Under the pieces are notes generated by a model, which did no database searches, was not told the origin of the DNA, and worked only from the letters and a program-made list of their open reading frames with translations. Shown here in pieces: positions 1 to 11,147 of a stretch of 64,000 nt of DNA. The DNA lies in the NCBI GenBank assembly GCA_037783415.1, contig JAZGTN010000064.1, forward strand, positions 1,847,001 through 1,911,000. The letters run 5' to 3'. The first letter of the stretch is position 1. Each line of letters starts with the position of its first letter. This stretch comes from Leptasterias polaris. Its lineage: Eukaryota > Echinodermata > Asteroidea > Forcipulatida > Asteriidae. The position numbers and the translations under genes were made by a program.

Positions 1-10
1 GGACGTAATT

Positions 11-31
11 GGGGGGGGGGGGGGGGGGGGG
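11..31. repeat. Poly-G run at window start
   Basis: About 20 G residues interrupted by a single C. It may be a real homopolymer or an assembly or sequencing edge artefact. No gene is associated with it. Confidence 0.8.
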
Positions 32-980
32 CGGGGGATGAATAGGAAGATGTCTTTCCTCCACACTTTTGGGGAAGGGGAACAGCCCCCATCCCAGGAG
101 TAATCAAAGTTTTTGCCACAGTGGGAAAAAAATAAAGGTGTTGTAATGAATAATTTGCAACCGAGAAAGGTCCTTCACGTCATTAAATACTTTATGATAC
201 GTATTTGCATGTTTCTCAAATTATTTCAAACCACAAATTTGTTTCAATACAAAGAGCGTGAAAGTCAAGGGGAAAAAACCCACCTACATTTCAAACCATA
301 CTTGCTCAACAGACACCTCAGAAATGCTGAGAATGCACAAAAATGTGTCGTTATGCTCAGACTCCAAAATGATAAACAAAGAAGCTTTGTTGTTTGAATT
401 CAAGCCACAGTCTTCAACTAAACTGTTTTTATTCAGAACACCCCGGCTACCTAAGTTTCGGCAAACCGGTCACATGAAAACCAGAGCCTTACCCCAGGCC
501 CCAATAAGTACGTATTTCATAACAACTGATAAACACTGATTTGTGATGACCTCAAAATGTCATCTAATAGTTGCGCTTCCACCGATGTAACCTTCGGTCG
601 GAAACCTAGTCCCATGAAACTTGCGAGCGCTATGGCAACTATACCAAGTCAAAAGTAATACAAATTGATACATTTAAGACAGAAATCTTTAACAACTGGC
701 TTAATAAGCCCAAAAAGTATCACAAAATGTATGTGGTGGCTGTCTGAACAGCTAAAAACCTGCCACCCTGCATGCTACCCACATGTCAAGTAGGAACTAC
801 ATCCTAACATTTGTCACTAACTATAAGCCCCATCTTATAAACAAGACTTGTTTTCTTAAAGTTAGTCTCCAGCACAAAAACCAGTGTACACTCTATAACA
901 CTTGCCCGCCAGGATAATTAAAGCAAACAAGCAAGGACACACAACAAAAATAAAAACAGCAGAAAACACAAAAATCAGTG
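32..980. other. Stretch with no recognised gene
   Basis: AT-rich sequence with short open frames only. None has a recognisable motif, a splice-site pair or codon structure resembling a protein family. I see nothing that can be supported here. Confidence 0.6.
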
Positions 981-1245
981 CACACTTTTGGAAGACTTGA
1001 CTTCCAAGCCCCGTACCAAAAAACGAGGGCACACTTTTGGAAGACTTGACTTCCAAGCCCCCCCCCTCCCCCAATAAAAAATCAAAGGGCACACTAATTT
1101 TGGAAGACTTGACTTCCAAGCCCCTTAACAAACACAAAAACGAGGGCACACTTTTGGAAGACTTGACTTCCAAGCCCATAGAAAACAACACAAACAAGTT
1201 ACAAAACAACCACACACCTAGAAAAACTTGACTCCCAAGCTCCTT
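981..1245. repeat. Short interspersed array of a palindromic 25-bp motif
   Basis: The motif TTGGAAGACTTGACTTCCAA is repeated at 988, 1037, 1100 and 1154, with a degraded fifth copy near 1222. Each copy is followed by GCCC and preceded by GGGCACAC or similar. The motif is itself an inverted repeat: TTGGAAG and CTTCCAA around a 6-base loop. Spacing is uneven (49, 63 and 54 bp) because A-rich filler differs between copies. Open frames across it on both strands simply read the repeat and are not treated as genes. Confidence 0.85.
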
Positions 1246-2580
1246 TAAAACAACAAGCGAATTACCGTTGAATATTGCAAGTGAGAATAGCTTACTTTAT
1301 TTCATTTTCATGAGCTAACACCCAGTACGTTTCAATACTTCCCGCTCGTTCCTAGCGTAAGCCACTAATTATACCCACTATCATAAAATCGAACAATCTT
1401 TTGTGAAACCTTGAAGCAAATCCTCAAAACTTATATGACCCTTAACCACTTTATAATAGTGTGATAATCTTCAACCTGGGAGTTGAATGGGGAGGTGGGT
1501 GGGAAATAAAAGTGTGTTAACAGTTTAGTTGACTGTGACCAAGTGAAGGTTCCCGCGTACCTGTATTACCGACGCTAAACCCAGCGCGATGATTGGTTAA
1601 AAGTTTACCCAATTTATATTGCACCACGCACCGTCCGCTGTTGCTTGGCAACAAAACATCAACAAAGGAAGTCCCGAATGCCCAGTTGTGCGTCGCCGCA
1701 CTGACCTAGATGTCTAATGTAAAGGCTCAACGGACGGTGCGCTATGCATGGGTTGTTCACTGAGCATAAGGCATTTTATCATTTAGGATGATAAAAGGAA
1801 TTATTCTTTTAAAAAAATCTTTAGAATACACTAACTTTTTAGAGTCAAAAATCTAACATTAGCAATGTACCAACATTTACAAGCACCCCCCCTATTTTTC
1901 AACATGGATCTACGCCAATGCATCTCAAGATGTGACCACGAAAAGCCTGATGTTATGTCTCATAGCCTTGTGTAGGACTGTCTTCAGTCACGTTGCCTTT
2001 TGTACGACTCTTTGTATCATTTGGTATGTCACATGCACCTCGTCTATTGATTCGCCTTTGAATAACGCGGTTAAGCATGCCAGGTGTTTCGTCATCAGGC
2101 TGAGGCATGAATATTCACCCTGCTAATGACTCACAATAAAGGCACCGTATTCAACGACCGTCGTGCATGGACATTTTGGGTGGAGCTATGGGATGCTAGG
2201 AGAGCTGTTCATTGGCTCTGACGTAGTCAACCGACCGAAGAACGTTAAAAACCTAAGAACACTAGTAGGTCTCTTAGACCTAGCCAAATAGCACGGAAAA
2301 TGGGAAATTATCATGGGTTGATTCTTCGACTGAATTCATCAATACCACCCATTTAAATGTCCGCCCATTACCCAACAGTTAACCGTGATGGACTATTTAA
2401 ATTTTCCCCGATTTGCTAGGTCAAGGAAAAACATTATTCCTTCATCCATCACTTATTGAAATAAAAGTATTGCGTTTCAAATTAAAAACTGCCATTTTGA
2501 CACCATTAATGTGACTAATTGAGAAATGTGTAAAACATCACTCACCAGCTACTTATAAAACAAGTTTTGTGTTTATATTT
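1246..2580. other. Non-coding stretch with one short inverted repeat
   Basis: No gene recognised. GCACCGTCCG near 1628 and CGGACGGTGC near 1731 form a 10-bp inverted repeat about 100 bp apart, possibly the remains of a small MITE. The rest is unassigned. Confidence 0.5.
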
Positions 2581-2589
2581 TCACTCACT

Positions 2590-3013
2590 CACTCACTCAG
2601 TCGACCCAAGTTTTCGCGTTGCCGCATGTTTGAGTCGGGCTCGATGTCTGACACGCCACACAACTCTATCCTGCATACAACTGATTAGCTCCTCCTTGTT
2701 GTTTACTCCTGCATCCTCGATCAGGGTCTTGAGCATGGTCTTGGTGGGTCTTCCGGGACCGCGCCTGACGTGGGTGGGCTCCCACACGATGACTTTATTG
2801 GCTGGTAGCTCTGGGTGTCGTAGGCAGTGACCAGCAAGGCGCAGCCGACGCTCCTTAACTTTCTCACTCAGCGGAGGGATGTTGCCATAAAGCTCCAGGT
2901 TGGTGATGTGATCTCTCCAGGAGACATTCTGTGCCATCCGTAGCATCCTGGTGTAGCAACCGTTGAGAGATTTGGTCATTGCCTTGTTGAGAGTCCAGGA
3001 CTCGCACCCATTA
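2590..3013 (-). mobile_element. Decayed 3' end of a non-LTR retrotransposon (LINE) ORF
   Basis: Read on the minus strand this encodes the C-terminal tail typical of animal LINE reverse-transcriptase proteins. It starts with C-E-S-W-T-L-N-K, followed by a W-R-D-H-I-T-N-L-E-L-Y segment, then R-R-L-R-L-A-G-H-C-x-R-H-P-E-L, W-E-P-T-H and G-R-P. The frame is open for about 140 codons and runs into (TCAC)n-like sequence at the 2580 side. The upstream reverse transcriptase and endonuclease are absent, and the frame stops at unrelated A-rich sequence near 3013, so this is a 5'-truncated, dead insertion. The clade (RTE, CR1 or Rex1-like) cannot be settled from this tail. Confidence 0.8.
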
Positions 3014-3099
3014 TTTTTTCACAAAAACAATAACCATATCCTTTTTAACAAAGGACTTGTGACGTCAGTGGTGGCTAGTTGATTTGAACCTGCATTAAC

Positions 3100-3290
3100 T
3101 TGGTTAATGTGATCCCTGGCTACACGGCAGTTAAATTTCACGGATGTATGGCTTCTGACTGGTACCCCGAACAAAGGTATTGGCAACATGGGGCTAGATA
3201 GCTCAGCTAGTAGAGCGCCGGCACGTTAATCCGTAGGTCGTTCTTTCAATCGCACTCCAGTAATTTTTTCTTTGTTCAACCCCAAATCAT
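3100..3290 (+). mobile_element. tRNA-derived SINE (family B), copy 1
   Basis: A tRNA-like head at 3191-3261 carries an A-box-like TAGCTCAGCTAGTAGAGCG and a weaker B box. Upstream is a shared body containing TACACGGCAGTT and CTTCTGACTGGTACCCC. The same body and head occur at 3400-3605 (+), 20860-21010 (-) and 29375-29560 (-), so this is an interspersed repeat and not a tRNA gene. Confidence 0.75.
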
Positions 3291-3399
3291 TTAAAATGTA
3301 CCCAGTTAGTTTCCCTTGTGGTTTATTATTTGATATCTGAAGTAAAAACTCACCACCCTTTAAGGTGATCCCCGGGCTGGTGCTTTCCTGGTTGTATCG

Positions 3400-3605
3400 T
3401 AAACTTCGGTTTGATTCCTGCTACACGGCAAATAACGGTTGTATGGATTCTGACTGGCACCCCGACCAAACTATATTGACAAAATAGGGAGATCGTCAAC
3501 CTAGGGTAAGGTAGCTCTGTTGGTAGAGCGCTGGTACGTTCAACCGGAGGTCTCTGGTTCAATACCCTCTCCAGTAATGCTTTCTTCGTTCAATCCCAAC
3601 TCTTT
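3400..3605 (+). mobile_element. tRNA-derived SINE (family B), copy 2
   Basis: Same body and tRNA-like head as the copy 200 bp upstream. The head is at 3501-3574, with A box TAGCTCTGTTGGTAGAGCG and B box TGGTTCAATACC. It lies in direct tandem orientation with copy 1. Short frames crossing it are not genes. Confidence 0.75.
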
Positions 3606-4541
3606 AAATGATGATCTTGCATGCACATTATCAGCAAGGCAATTTATATCGGAATTGGGGATTGGGGATTTATTTATTTATTTATTACTTTCTTCGTTGG
3701 CAAAGCGATTTCATGGCTTGGCTTAAATCAGGTATACATGACAGCGCATCTGAGCTAGCGCAGACAACAACGCGAAGGCCGGCTACAAACTGACTGATTA
3801 TGGCCGGGTCAGACACCTCGTAATTGGTATTGGGAAGATAACATTGGTTTCTCGGGATGAAAGAATTTAACAATTTCTTATGTCAAACTTGAAGTTCTCC
3901 CCAAGGTACCGTTGCTGCGGTTGAAGCCGGGAAGCACAGGTTGTTTCCTATAAACTTACACAAAAAGAGTGTCAATTCAACTTCGCATGTTTCAATGCAG
4001 AGAGGCATGATGATTATGTCGCATGTGTTTTACTTGCGCCTTTTTGCATGACGTCATCATTGTAATCCAAAAACGAGGCTAACCACCGATCCACTAATAT
4101 AAGCCCCGCCCCATTTATATTGACCAATGAGCTGCAAAGTCTGCGATCCCATTTGGCGGCACCACCTGTAGCCTCGTTTTTTTTATTACAATTGTGACAT
4201 CAGGGGGTTAAATGCATCATTATCATATTATATGTATAAGCAGTTTTTTACTTTCGGCTAAAAACGCCAAGTAAAGCGGGGCTTTTATTACTTGAATTCT
4301 TTATAACTGAATAAAAGTGCAGAATATTATTTGGTTTTACTCTTACACCGATATGCCTGTGAAGATTTTTTTTCTTTCACAGGACTCAAGAAAGTACCAA
4401 GACGTATACCATCTGCTTGATTAAAGCGTAAAATAGTTATTAACTGGTATCAACGCAGCCATAACAAAGTAATAGCTAAAATCTTAAGAGCACCTTAGAT
4501 TCGCCCTTTTAAGTGTAAAAATAAAACCCAATTGTATTCAG

Positions 4542-4700
4542 CTCATTGAAGTGAGTGAAATGAAGACTTCAACGGATAAGTCAACGTGTTTCATTTGCCA
4601 TGTAATGCTGTCAGACAGGACCGTCGCGCAGGTCGGTGACAACCCGAATGATTACGACTGTGTCAGACATCTCTGGTGTGTCCCTTTAAAATTGTTGCGG
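4542..4700 (+). CDS. Possible upstream exon of the FReD gene (weak)
   Basis: After an acceptor-like sequence ending TTGTATTCAG, the frame stays open for about 55 codons with four cysteines, two in a C-F-I-C pair and two in C-V-R-H-L-W-C. The phase (0) would fit the start of the Ser/Thr-rich exon at 5062. No strong phase-0 donor is visible and I do not recognise the domain. It could equally be chance open sequence. Confidence 0.2.
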
Positions 4701-4744
4701 TACCCGCTGCTAAAATATAGATTCGAAGTGCATCTAGATTGCGG

Positions 4745-4822
4745 ACAAACTCGGTGGTCTAGTTGGTAATAAATCTGCTCTAGATGGCAAAGGTCGTGGG
4801 TTCGATTCCCAACCGACTACAC
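4745..4822 (+). mobile_element. tRNA-like sequence, probably a SINE head
   Basis: GGTGGTCTAGTTGGTAAT resembles an A box and GGGTTCGATTCCC is a perfect B box, bounded by complementary ACTCGGT and ACCGACT. The anticodon arm does not fold into a standard cloverleaf. I call it a tRNA-derived repeat or pseudogene, not a functional tRNA. Confidence 0.5.
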
Positions 4823-5061
4823 GGCACACTCATAGGAAGATTAAATTGTTTATCTGCAATAATATACGCCAGTGAGCACAGAAGGAAGTTAAAACAAGCA
4901 TTTCCATTCCATTCTTTCAGTCAAGCTGACTTTGCAGCATTCATTGTCGAATATGCGTATAAAGTAATAATATAGCACATTTTTCCTTCAAAATCTGATG
5001 TTCCGTTTACAAGGCCAACATCGACGGCATGAATAATGACCCTTACGTTTCTTTCTGACAG

Positions 5062-5152
5062 ACACAAAGGAACCTGACGGCTCCTGTTCTCATGACAACC
5101 GAAGCATCAACAACTAGACCTCAGACACAGAAGAGTCTGCCTTCAACCACTG
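5062..5152 (+). CDS. FReD gene: probable Ser/Thr/Pro-rich linker exon
   Basis: A pyrimidine-rich acceptor (TTTCTTTCTGACAG) opens a 30-codon frame rich in Thr, Ser, Pro and Gln (for example T-T-E-A-S-T-T-R-P-Q). It ends in a GTAGGC donor at 5153. The exon ends in phase 1, exactly the phase needed to join the first fibrinogen exon at 11005, giving ...S-L-P-S-T-T-V-D-P-R-P-K-D-C. A flexible linker ahead of a fibrinogen-like domain is common in secreted FReD lectins. A homologous segment at 21140-21232 stays open in the same frame, which supports a coding past. The 5.85-kb intron and missing upstream exons are the main doubts; the signal-peptide exon was not found. Confidence 0.5.
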
Positions 5153-6524
5153 GTAGGCCTTGGATTTTAATCACATAATGAGCTATTACTAATATGTAAA
5201 TCTTTATTTGTTATGCATTATGTAAATTGTAAGCAGTTAGCAATTGATATTATTTATGTTTTTCAATTTCGTCTCCGGGTTACAAATGCATTGTTTAACA
5301 GACCAGACATATTAATATTAAATCTACTCCATATCTAAGCATACTTAACTCGCTTAAAACAATAATAATCAGAAAAGTATAATTGCTTTTAATTGGGGTA
5401 GGGTTTCAAGGTGAAGTTGCTTTTTTATAACTGTTTTTCCGTTAATGTTCTTTCTTGTGCTATTGTAACTTTGGTTTGTTGTTTGTTTTGGTCGAATAAA
5501 TAATAATAATAATAATAATAGTAAAAGGGAAGAAATTTGATGCCAGCAAATCAATTCAGGGTTAGACATTTTGAAGTGTTTGAACCTTGCCTCAAACAAG
5601 GGGTCGGTCGCGGTAAGCACATTTTTTGTTTTTATCAACAATAATATGAGAACCGTTCGGTCAAATCCGATCATACTCCATGTATTTCTCCATTAGAACC
5701 TCCCCTTTGAGATGTTTTAGTCATCCATTGGGTTGAGTTCACTATCAGGTCACCGTGCCCTTTGAAGTTTGCCGGCGGCAGTCCCCATTGACATGTCCAT
5801 AAAAAAAACGTTGTACAAACCTATTGAAACACCTATACAGATTTTCGCCTATGTATTTTGTACACGAACCTTGAATTTAATTTTTAGATAAGTTCTGCAG
5901 CCAACATAATGTAATACATCTATCATCAGGCTACTATACAAAGTCTTTATAGCATGGGAGTTACATTGGGGTCACCCCAAACAGACTGAAATGCCCTACA
6001 ATCAGACCTGGTTTTGGGCGGAGCCTCGGCTCCCCGGGTTTTAAACTGATTAGTTAAAAAAAAAATATATAATAAAATAACAACAAACAAACAACCAAGG
6101 AAAACACGTTTGACAATATTGTTTAAAGTGGACCTCCAAGGTCAATTTAACTTGTGTGATTTACTCATATGAGTCAGAACAAATTACAATTCTATATAAC
6201 CTCACGCTAAAACGGTGTCAAATACCATTGTGCTTGATATCCTTCGAAAACGAAATTTGTCAACACCAAAAACATCCTATGTCATAATTTTGATGTACAC
6301 GGATCTGTACATTTTTTTTCGGGGGAATTGTTGGTTTATTACTGACTCTTTCAGAGCGGAATTTGAAGCATGACGTTTCAATAACTTACTGTTCTTTGCA
6401 TTTCTAGGGGGAATTTTTTCGTCGGTCAAAATGTCAAATTAAGGCCGTTTTTATTGAACATCATCAAAAGTCAGGAATGAATAAAAAATTCGCCAATAAT
6501 AAAATAAAAATAAAAACAAGGAGA

Positions 6525-6552
<28 letters not shown>
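6525..6552. repeat. (CAG)n microsatellite
   Basis: Eight to nine CAG/AGC units. It lies in non-coding sequence and would read as poly-Ser in a short chance frame. Confidence 0.9.
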
Positions 6553-6555
<3 letters not shown>

Positions 6556-7629
6556 TTATCACTGTCAGCCTCTTTAGACGTCATTTGCATGCACATGTCT
6601 ATCCAATGAAACCATTGGGTAATGAAACCATTGGGTTTGTAAGACCAGTGCCTGTCTATATCCTGCGGACCAATCTATCCTAGGAGCGGGCTCCGGACAT
6701 CACGCCGTAAGACTTTGCGGGTCATTCTCTTGCTCCTCTCAATGTCCACCGCTTTTGTATGTCATCCTGGCTAGAACGTTGCTTCTGCACGACTAGGGCG
6801 TGGCTACCACGGTACCGGTATATTTACATAGTTCCTCCAGTCATAAAATGACTCTATAACTACGAAAAATCATGTTACTGCAGAAAACTTATGCATCAAT
6901 GGCCAGTCTGACAATAAATCAAACTTGGTATTGAACCGGTAGGCTTGCGTGTACGTAAACCAATGAAGAAGGCCTAGGTCTCAGCTTTGAGAGAACAAAG
7001 AATGAAACAAAATAATAATAAAATAGGTGTGTCTTCTGCCTTACAGAGTCTTGGATATCCGCCTGAAAACTATAATTCAAGTTCATAGAGGAGGTTTTGA
7101 CGATAGAGGGATTACTTCGACCTAATTTGGTGATCGTTCGACTTTAGGTGTAGTTTGGGAATAAAAACAAAATAGTGGGACAAAAGACCGTGCATGTATT
7201 CAAACTTCCAGGACCATGTCACAACCATCATGGTGTTTTTAACATGGGCGAGATTTTGTTTCGTCAATTAATTTATTTTAACGTAGTTTATGACCATGTA
7301 TTTTTGGGAATAATTCATAACACTATAAGTGGTAAAATAAATTCAACTTTATATCAAAGAAAACTCGAGAAGTAAACAGGACCTCAGCTTCCGGTTACTT
7401 GCAAGCATTTTCGCCCACCTCCAATCACGAAACTTAATTGCCACACGCTGTCATTTTCAGTTGCATTTAAGCCCTTTCATTGCATAGTTGTTGAATCGTC
7501 AGCTTCCTTTATAAACTACGTCACGTGTGAATTTCACGATCGTGTGATAATTGCGGGTCCGCGTAAGGGATTATTTTTTTTAAGTTAAAGAGGAATAGAA
7601 GTGTCAAATTGGTTTTTGTATTTTACTTA

Positions 7630-8331
7630 TTTTCCAATAGATAGAGTCATCATGTGAGTGGGGGAAAAATTACAAGTCTCTAACCTCACGTTAAAATGGT
7701 GTAAATTGCCATTGCATTCGATAACCATCCGGGGCAACATTTTGTCAACCTCCAACAAATGCAATGACATCATTCTTAGTAAAACGGGTCTGTACATTTC
7801 GACTAACGAGAATTCCTCATTGGATTGTAAAAACATTAATTTGTCTGCTCAGAACTATAAGGTAATTAGTGCAATTTGTATGGGTTTCATAATGGAGCTC
7901 CTGGTAGAAGGTTTATTGATCAAGAGTGCTCTTCATTTGTTTGGCAAAAAGATAAATTCATTTTCCAAAAGAAACCCATTAGTTGGTTTTGATTTATTTT
8001 TCCAAATTTGTTCATTTAATGACCCCTTTTGATCATTACAAAAGAAATTGCAAATAACGACCTTATAGTTCTGAGCAGACGAATTGTTGAAATCTAGGGA
8101 CACCTTGTTTCAATTTTTGCTCTGAAAAAAGTCAGTAATTAACCAAAACATCCCCGTACAAAAATTTACAGACCCATTTTCTCAGAATGATGTCATCAAA
8201 ATAATGTTTTGGATTTTTACAAAATTTGATTGGAAGGCTATCGAATGCAATGTAAGTTTACACTATTTTAACTTAAAGTAAGAGTCTTGCAATTTTTCCC
8301 CACTCACATGAGGACTCTATCTATTGGAAAA
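7630..8331. mobile_element. Foldback MITE, about 700 bp, long inverted arms
   Basis: The ends are TTTTCCAATAGATAGAGTC and its complement at 8311-8331. Inversion continues inward: CTGCTCAGAACTATAAGGT near 7843 matches the complement at 8060-8080, so the arms approach 300 bp with mismatches. The internal open frames are by-products of this structure. A fragment of the same family (ACAAGTCTCTAACCTC) recurs near 17483, and a diverged copy near 6150. Confidence 0.8.
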
Positions 8332-10227
8332 TTGAATGCATCGCAAAATTAAGTTTGACATTTCCCTTCCCCTTTAAGATCAAATAAACATCCTCCCTTG
8401 TCTCAGAGTTTTAATTGTTCAATAATAATTACCAAATTCTTTGTGTATTCATAAAAATAAAAATAAAAGGTACCGAGTATTTTTTATATAAGTAATAATA
8501 TCGGTTCTGTCAGAACCAGATTCAAAACATACAGAAATAAGTCCCAAGTAAAACCAGAATCCTTTAGTTTTCTTATCCACTTAAACTGTACAGATTTTAT
8601 TTAACATTCAAAATTATTCACAGGCATTTAAATCAAAATAAGAATTCAGCAAATAATAATTCACATTGTTTCTTTGTTTGAATTCAAGATGCAATCAAGT
8701 TTTCTAAGATCTCTTTCTTGCTCAACTGTGGTGTAGCTTTCACCTTATTTGTTAACTTGCAATAATGTTACAATTCTGTCCATGGGAACTTTAACATTAT
8801 CAATAAACACTTATAGCTTTTCAACAATACAGACCAATTCACTTCAATGGCTGCCTTTCAATTTCTCTTTAAATACAAAATAAGTTTTGGTGTACCTTCC
8901 ACCTGGTTTCACAAAATTAACTGTTAATCTTGAAAAATATACTAAACGAAATAATACTGGGGTTTGGCCGTCAATGTTGTCGGCTTGGTTGAGTTTAAAG
9001 TGCTGTGTTGAGGATATATATATCTGTCTCTCTCTGGCTCTTCTGTCTCCTTCATGCACTGCCAGTCTCTGGACCCTCTGTAATGGCTTGAGTAGTTTAG
9101 AAGCCCCGTTCAACAGTCACAATTTATCCTCCTCAATAATGTAATTCACCGTCAAACTCCAACCCGTACCAAAGGCCATCTAATATAAAAAAAAACAGTC
9201 GACCAAAACTATCGAAACATGGGAAACTAGACACCTACATAGCTTTCCAATTATCTGCAAAAACAACAAAACTATCACTTAGTCCCAACATGGTGAAGAG
9301 ACTCAAATAACTATCAGCGATACTTTCCATGCAGTTTTACAGGAATTTCAATGTTATCAGAAAACAGAGTTTACTTCAATATTCTTTCTCTTGAACATTT
9401 CTGAAATAGTGGGCTAACATGATTTAGGCTACATTCACAATTTAGTTAGCAGAAATATCTTAAGTTGGCAATGTAGGATTTTGAGTAAATATAATTCAGA
9501 AAACTTACGGATTTCAAATGCGTCGTACTCTTGGGCTGTACCGGTTGAGTCTGCTTGCCCTCATACATGTGGTGGGCGGCCTGAATACCGCTTTCAAGCT
9601 TTTAAAAATATATGATTTGCCCCAGTAGCTGAATCCACTGAGCTTTGGCTTTGGCATATGTAGTTGTATGCCAACTGATGCACAAATCTGCTTGAAGACA
9701 CTGACATTCACATATTCCTACTGCCTTCAATGATTTCCACACTGGTTCCTTTTTTTCATTCACTCTCTTTGTACTCAACCACACCCATACTCAATATTCC
9801 TGTTATTAAACTACTATTTAATCTACTCCCATTAAGCTGAAAGTGAAAGGACACATACAATCCGAGTTATGTAGCTGAATGTGTTAAGCTACAACTTTAT
9901 TGTCACATCTATACTCATTACTGCTACATTAATCCTAATGAAACCCTGGCTAAAAGGTTTAAAGGAACGGTTCAGTATATGACCAAAGTAACTGCAGGTA
10001 TACAACAAAGGCTAACTTCAACAAAAGAAACATACCACAATGTATTGTAGTGCATTTGACAATCCATGGCCTGATTGACTGGTGTACCTAAACTAGGTCG
10101 AGGTATGCTAATAAGACTGTTCCATTAAGTTTGTTAAAAGGGCAAGTTGAACTAAGGACTGAAACATTTTATCCACAGGTAAGTACAAACAAAAGAACAA
10201 TTCAATCAACATTGTGACAGGCTCTCA

Positions 10228-10368
10228 GGCCGTGTCCGAATTGGCGGCTACAGCTACGGCTATACGGCTAGATTTCCGCATCATCGTGCATTGAAGTATA
10301 GGACGTCCTTAGCAACACCCTTAGCAACAGCCGTAGCCGTAGCTGTAGCCGCCAAATCGGATACGGCC
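10228..10368. mobile_element. Small hairpin MITE with GCTACAGCTACGGCT arms
   Basis: Left arm GGCCGTGTCCGAATTGGCGG... and right arm ...CCGCCAAATCGGATACGGCC are inverted for about 40 bp around a 60-bp centre. There is no coding capacity. It abuts the SINE that follows. Confidence 0.8.
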
Positions 10369-10668
10369 TTATATAGCGCAATTCACAAGTCAATGGTCAT
10401 TGCTCTTCACACATTATTACCCCTGGTCACTGGGCCAATGATTTCATTCCTGAAACTATCTCAGCTCCCTGGGGAGTATACTGCCTTTGCTGCCAAAGCG
10501 CACTAAACTAAATAATTCATATAAGTACCCATTTTACCCATTTTACTACAGTTAAGTGTCTTGCTCAAGGACACAAATGTCATGACCGGGATTCGAACCC
10601 ACACCATGATGACGCAGCCACCAGAACTTGAGTCCGATGCACTTAACCGCTCGGCCACGACATTTTGG
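10369..10668 (-). mobile_element. tRNA-Leu-derived SINE (family A), full length, copy 1
   Basis: The minus strand begins with a tRNA-Leu-like head (10579-10665): A box TGGCCGAGCGGTTAAGTG, extra-arm region and B box GGGTTCGAATCCC. A body with CTTGAGCAAGACACTTAAC and CTCCCCAGGGAGCTGAGAT follows, then a tail near TTGCGCTATATAA. Related copies are at 16716-16860 (+, truncated) and 42412-42756 (-). The acceptor stem is one base short for a real tRNA, and the body repeats, so this is a SINE. Confidence 0.85.
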
Positions 10669-11004
10669 TTGTTCAGATTTTGTCATTAGATTATAATTTC
10701 AAACAAAGATTTGATTTCAGAAAAAAGACATTCGTTTGACGTGTTTTCTCGTTCCGATACTCGCGTGACTTGCACTATACTTGTCTATACTCAGCTTCCC
10801 TTTCTCTGTTGAATAAACAATTTCCGAGAACATGCACGGCAGACGGACGTCACTTGTCTATAGATTTAAAGCGATTCTAACCTGAACAACATTATTTCCC
10901 TATTCATCCTACCGCCACCAATTTTATGATCATATTTTAAATGCTCTCCTTTTCCCTCTCTGTTTTATGTTGTTAATATTTTGTTTTTGTGTGGCCCTTA
11001 ACAG

Positions 11005-11147
11005 TTGATCCAAGACCTAAGGATTGCTGGGACCATTTCCAGAATGGAGAAAGAACAAGCCGCATATACACCATCTATGTCAAAGGCAAGCCGGAGGGAC
11101 TTGACGTGTTCTGTCAAATGGACGAATTCGGTGGTGGCGGATGGACG
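11005..11147 (+). CDS. FReD exon 1
   Basis: The exon follows acceptor CCCTTAACAG and ends before GTACGT. It encodes D-P-R-P-K-D-C-W-D-H through G-G-G-G-W-T and holds the first two conserved cysteines (K-D-C-W and V-F-C-Q). It starts in phase 1, matching the donor at 5153, and ends in phase 0. Confidence 0.88.

Larger units (their letters stand above)
5153..11004 (+). other. Putative FReD intron: repeats, no further exon recognised
   Basis: The stretch holds (TAA)n near 5499, (CAG)n near 6527, a foldback element at 7630-8331, a divergent relative of that element near 6150-6330, a small MITE at 10228-10368 and a SINE at 10369-10668. Minus-strand open frames near 8844-9113 and 9514-9784 have no recognisable motif and are left unannotated. 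Confidence 0.5.

Noticed and set aside
862..1231. Frames on both strands with repeated L-E-V-K-S-S-K or E-D-L-T-S-K-P
   Set aside because: Translation of the palindromic short-repeat array; no splice sites or domain.
3191..3261. tRNA gene calls at 3191, 3501, 4745, 10579, 16723, 20877, 29399 and 42668
   Set aside because: A and B boxes are present but cloverleaf pairing is incomplete and most heads are attached to a repeated SINE body.
7658..8032. 124-codon plus frame
   Set aside because: Lies in the arm and centre of a foldback MITE; no motif.
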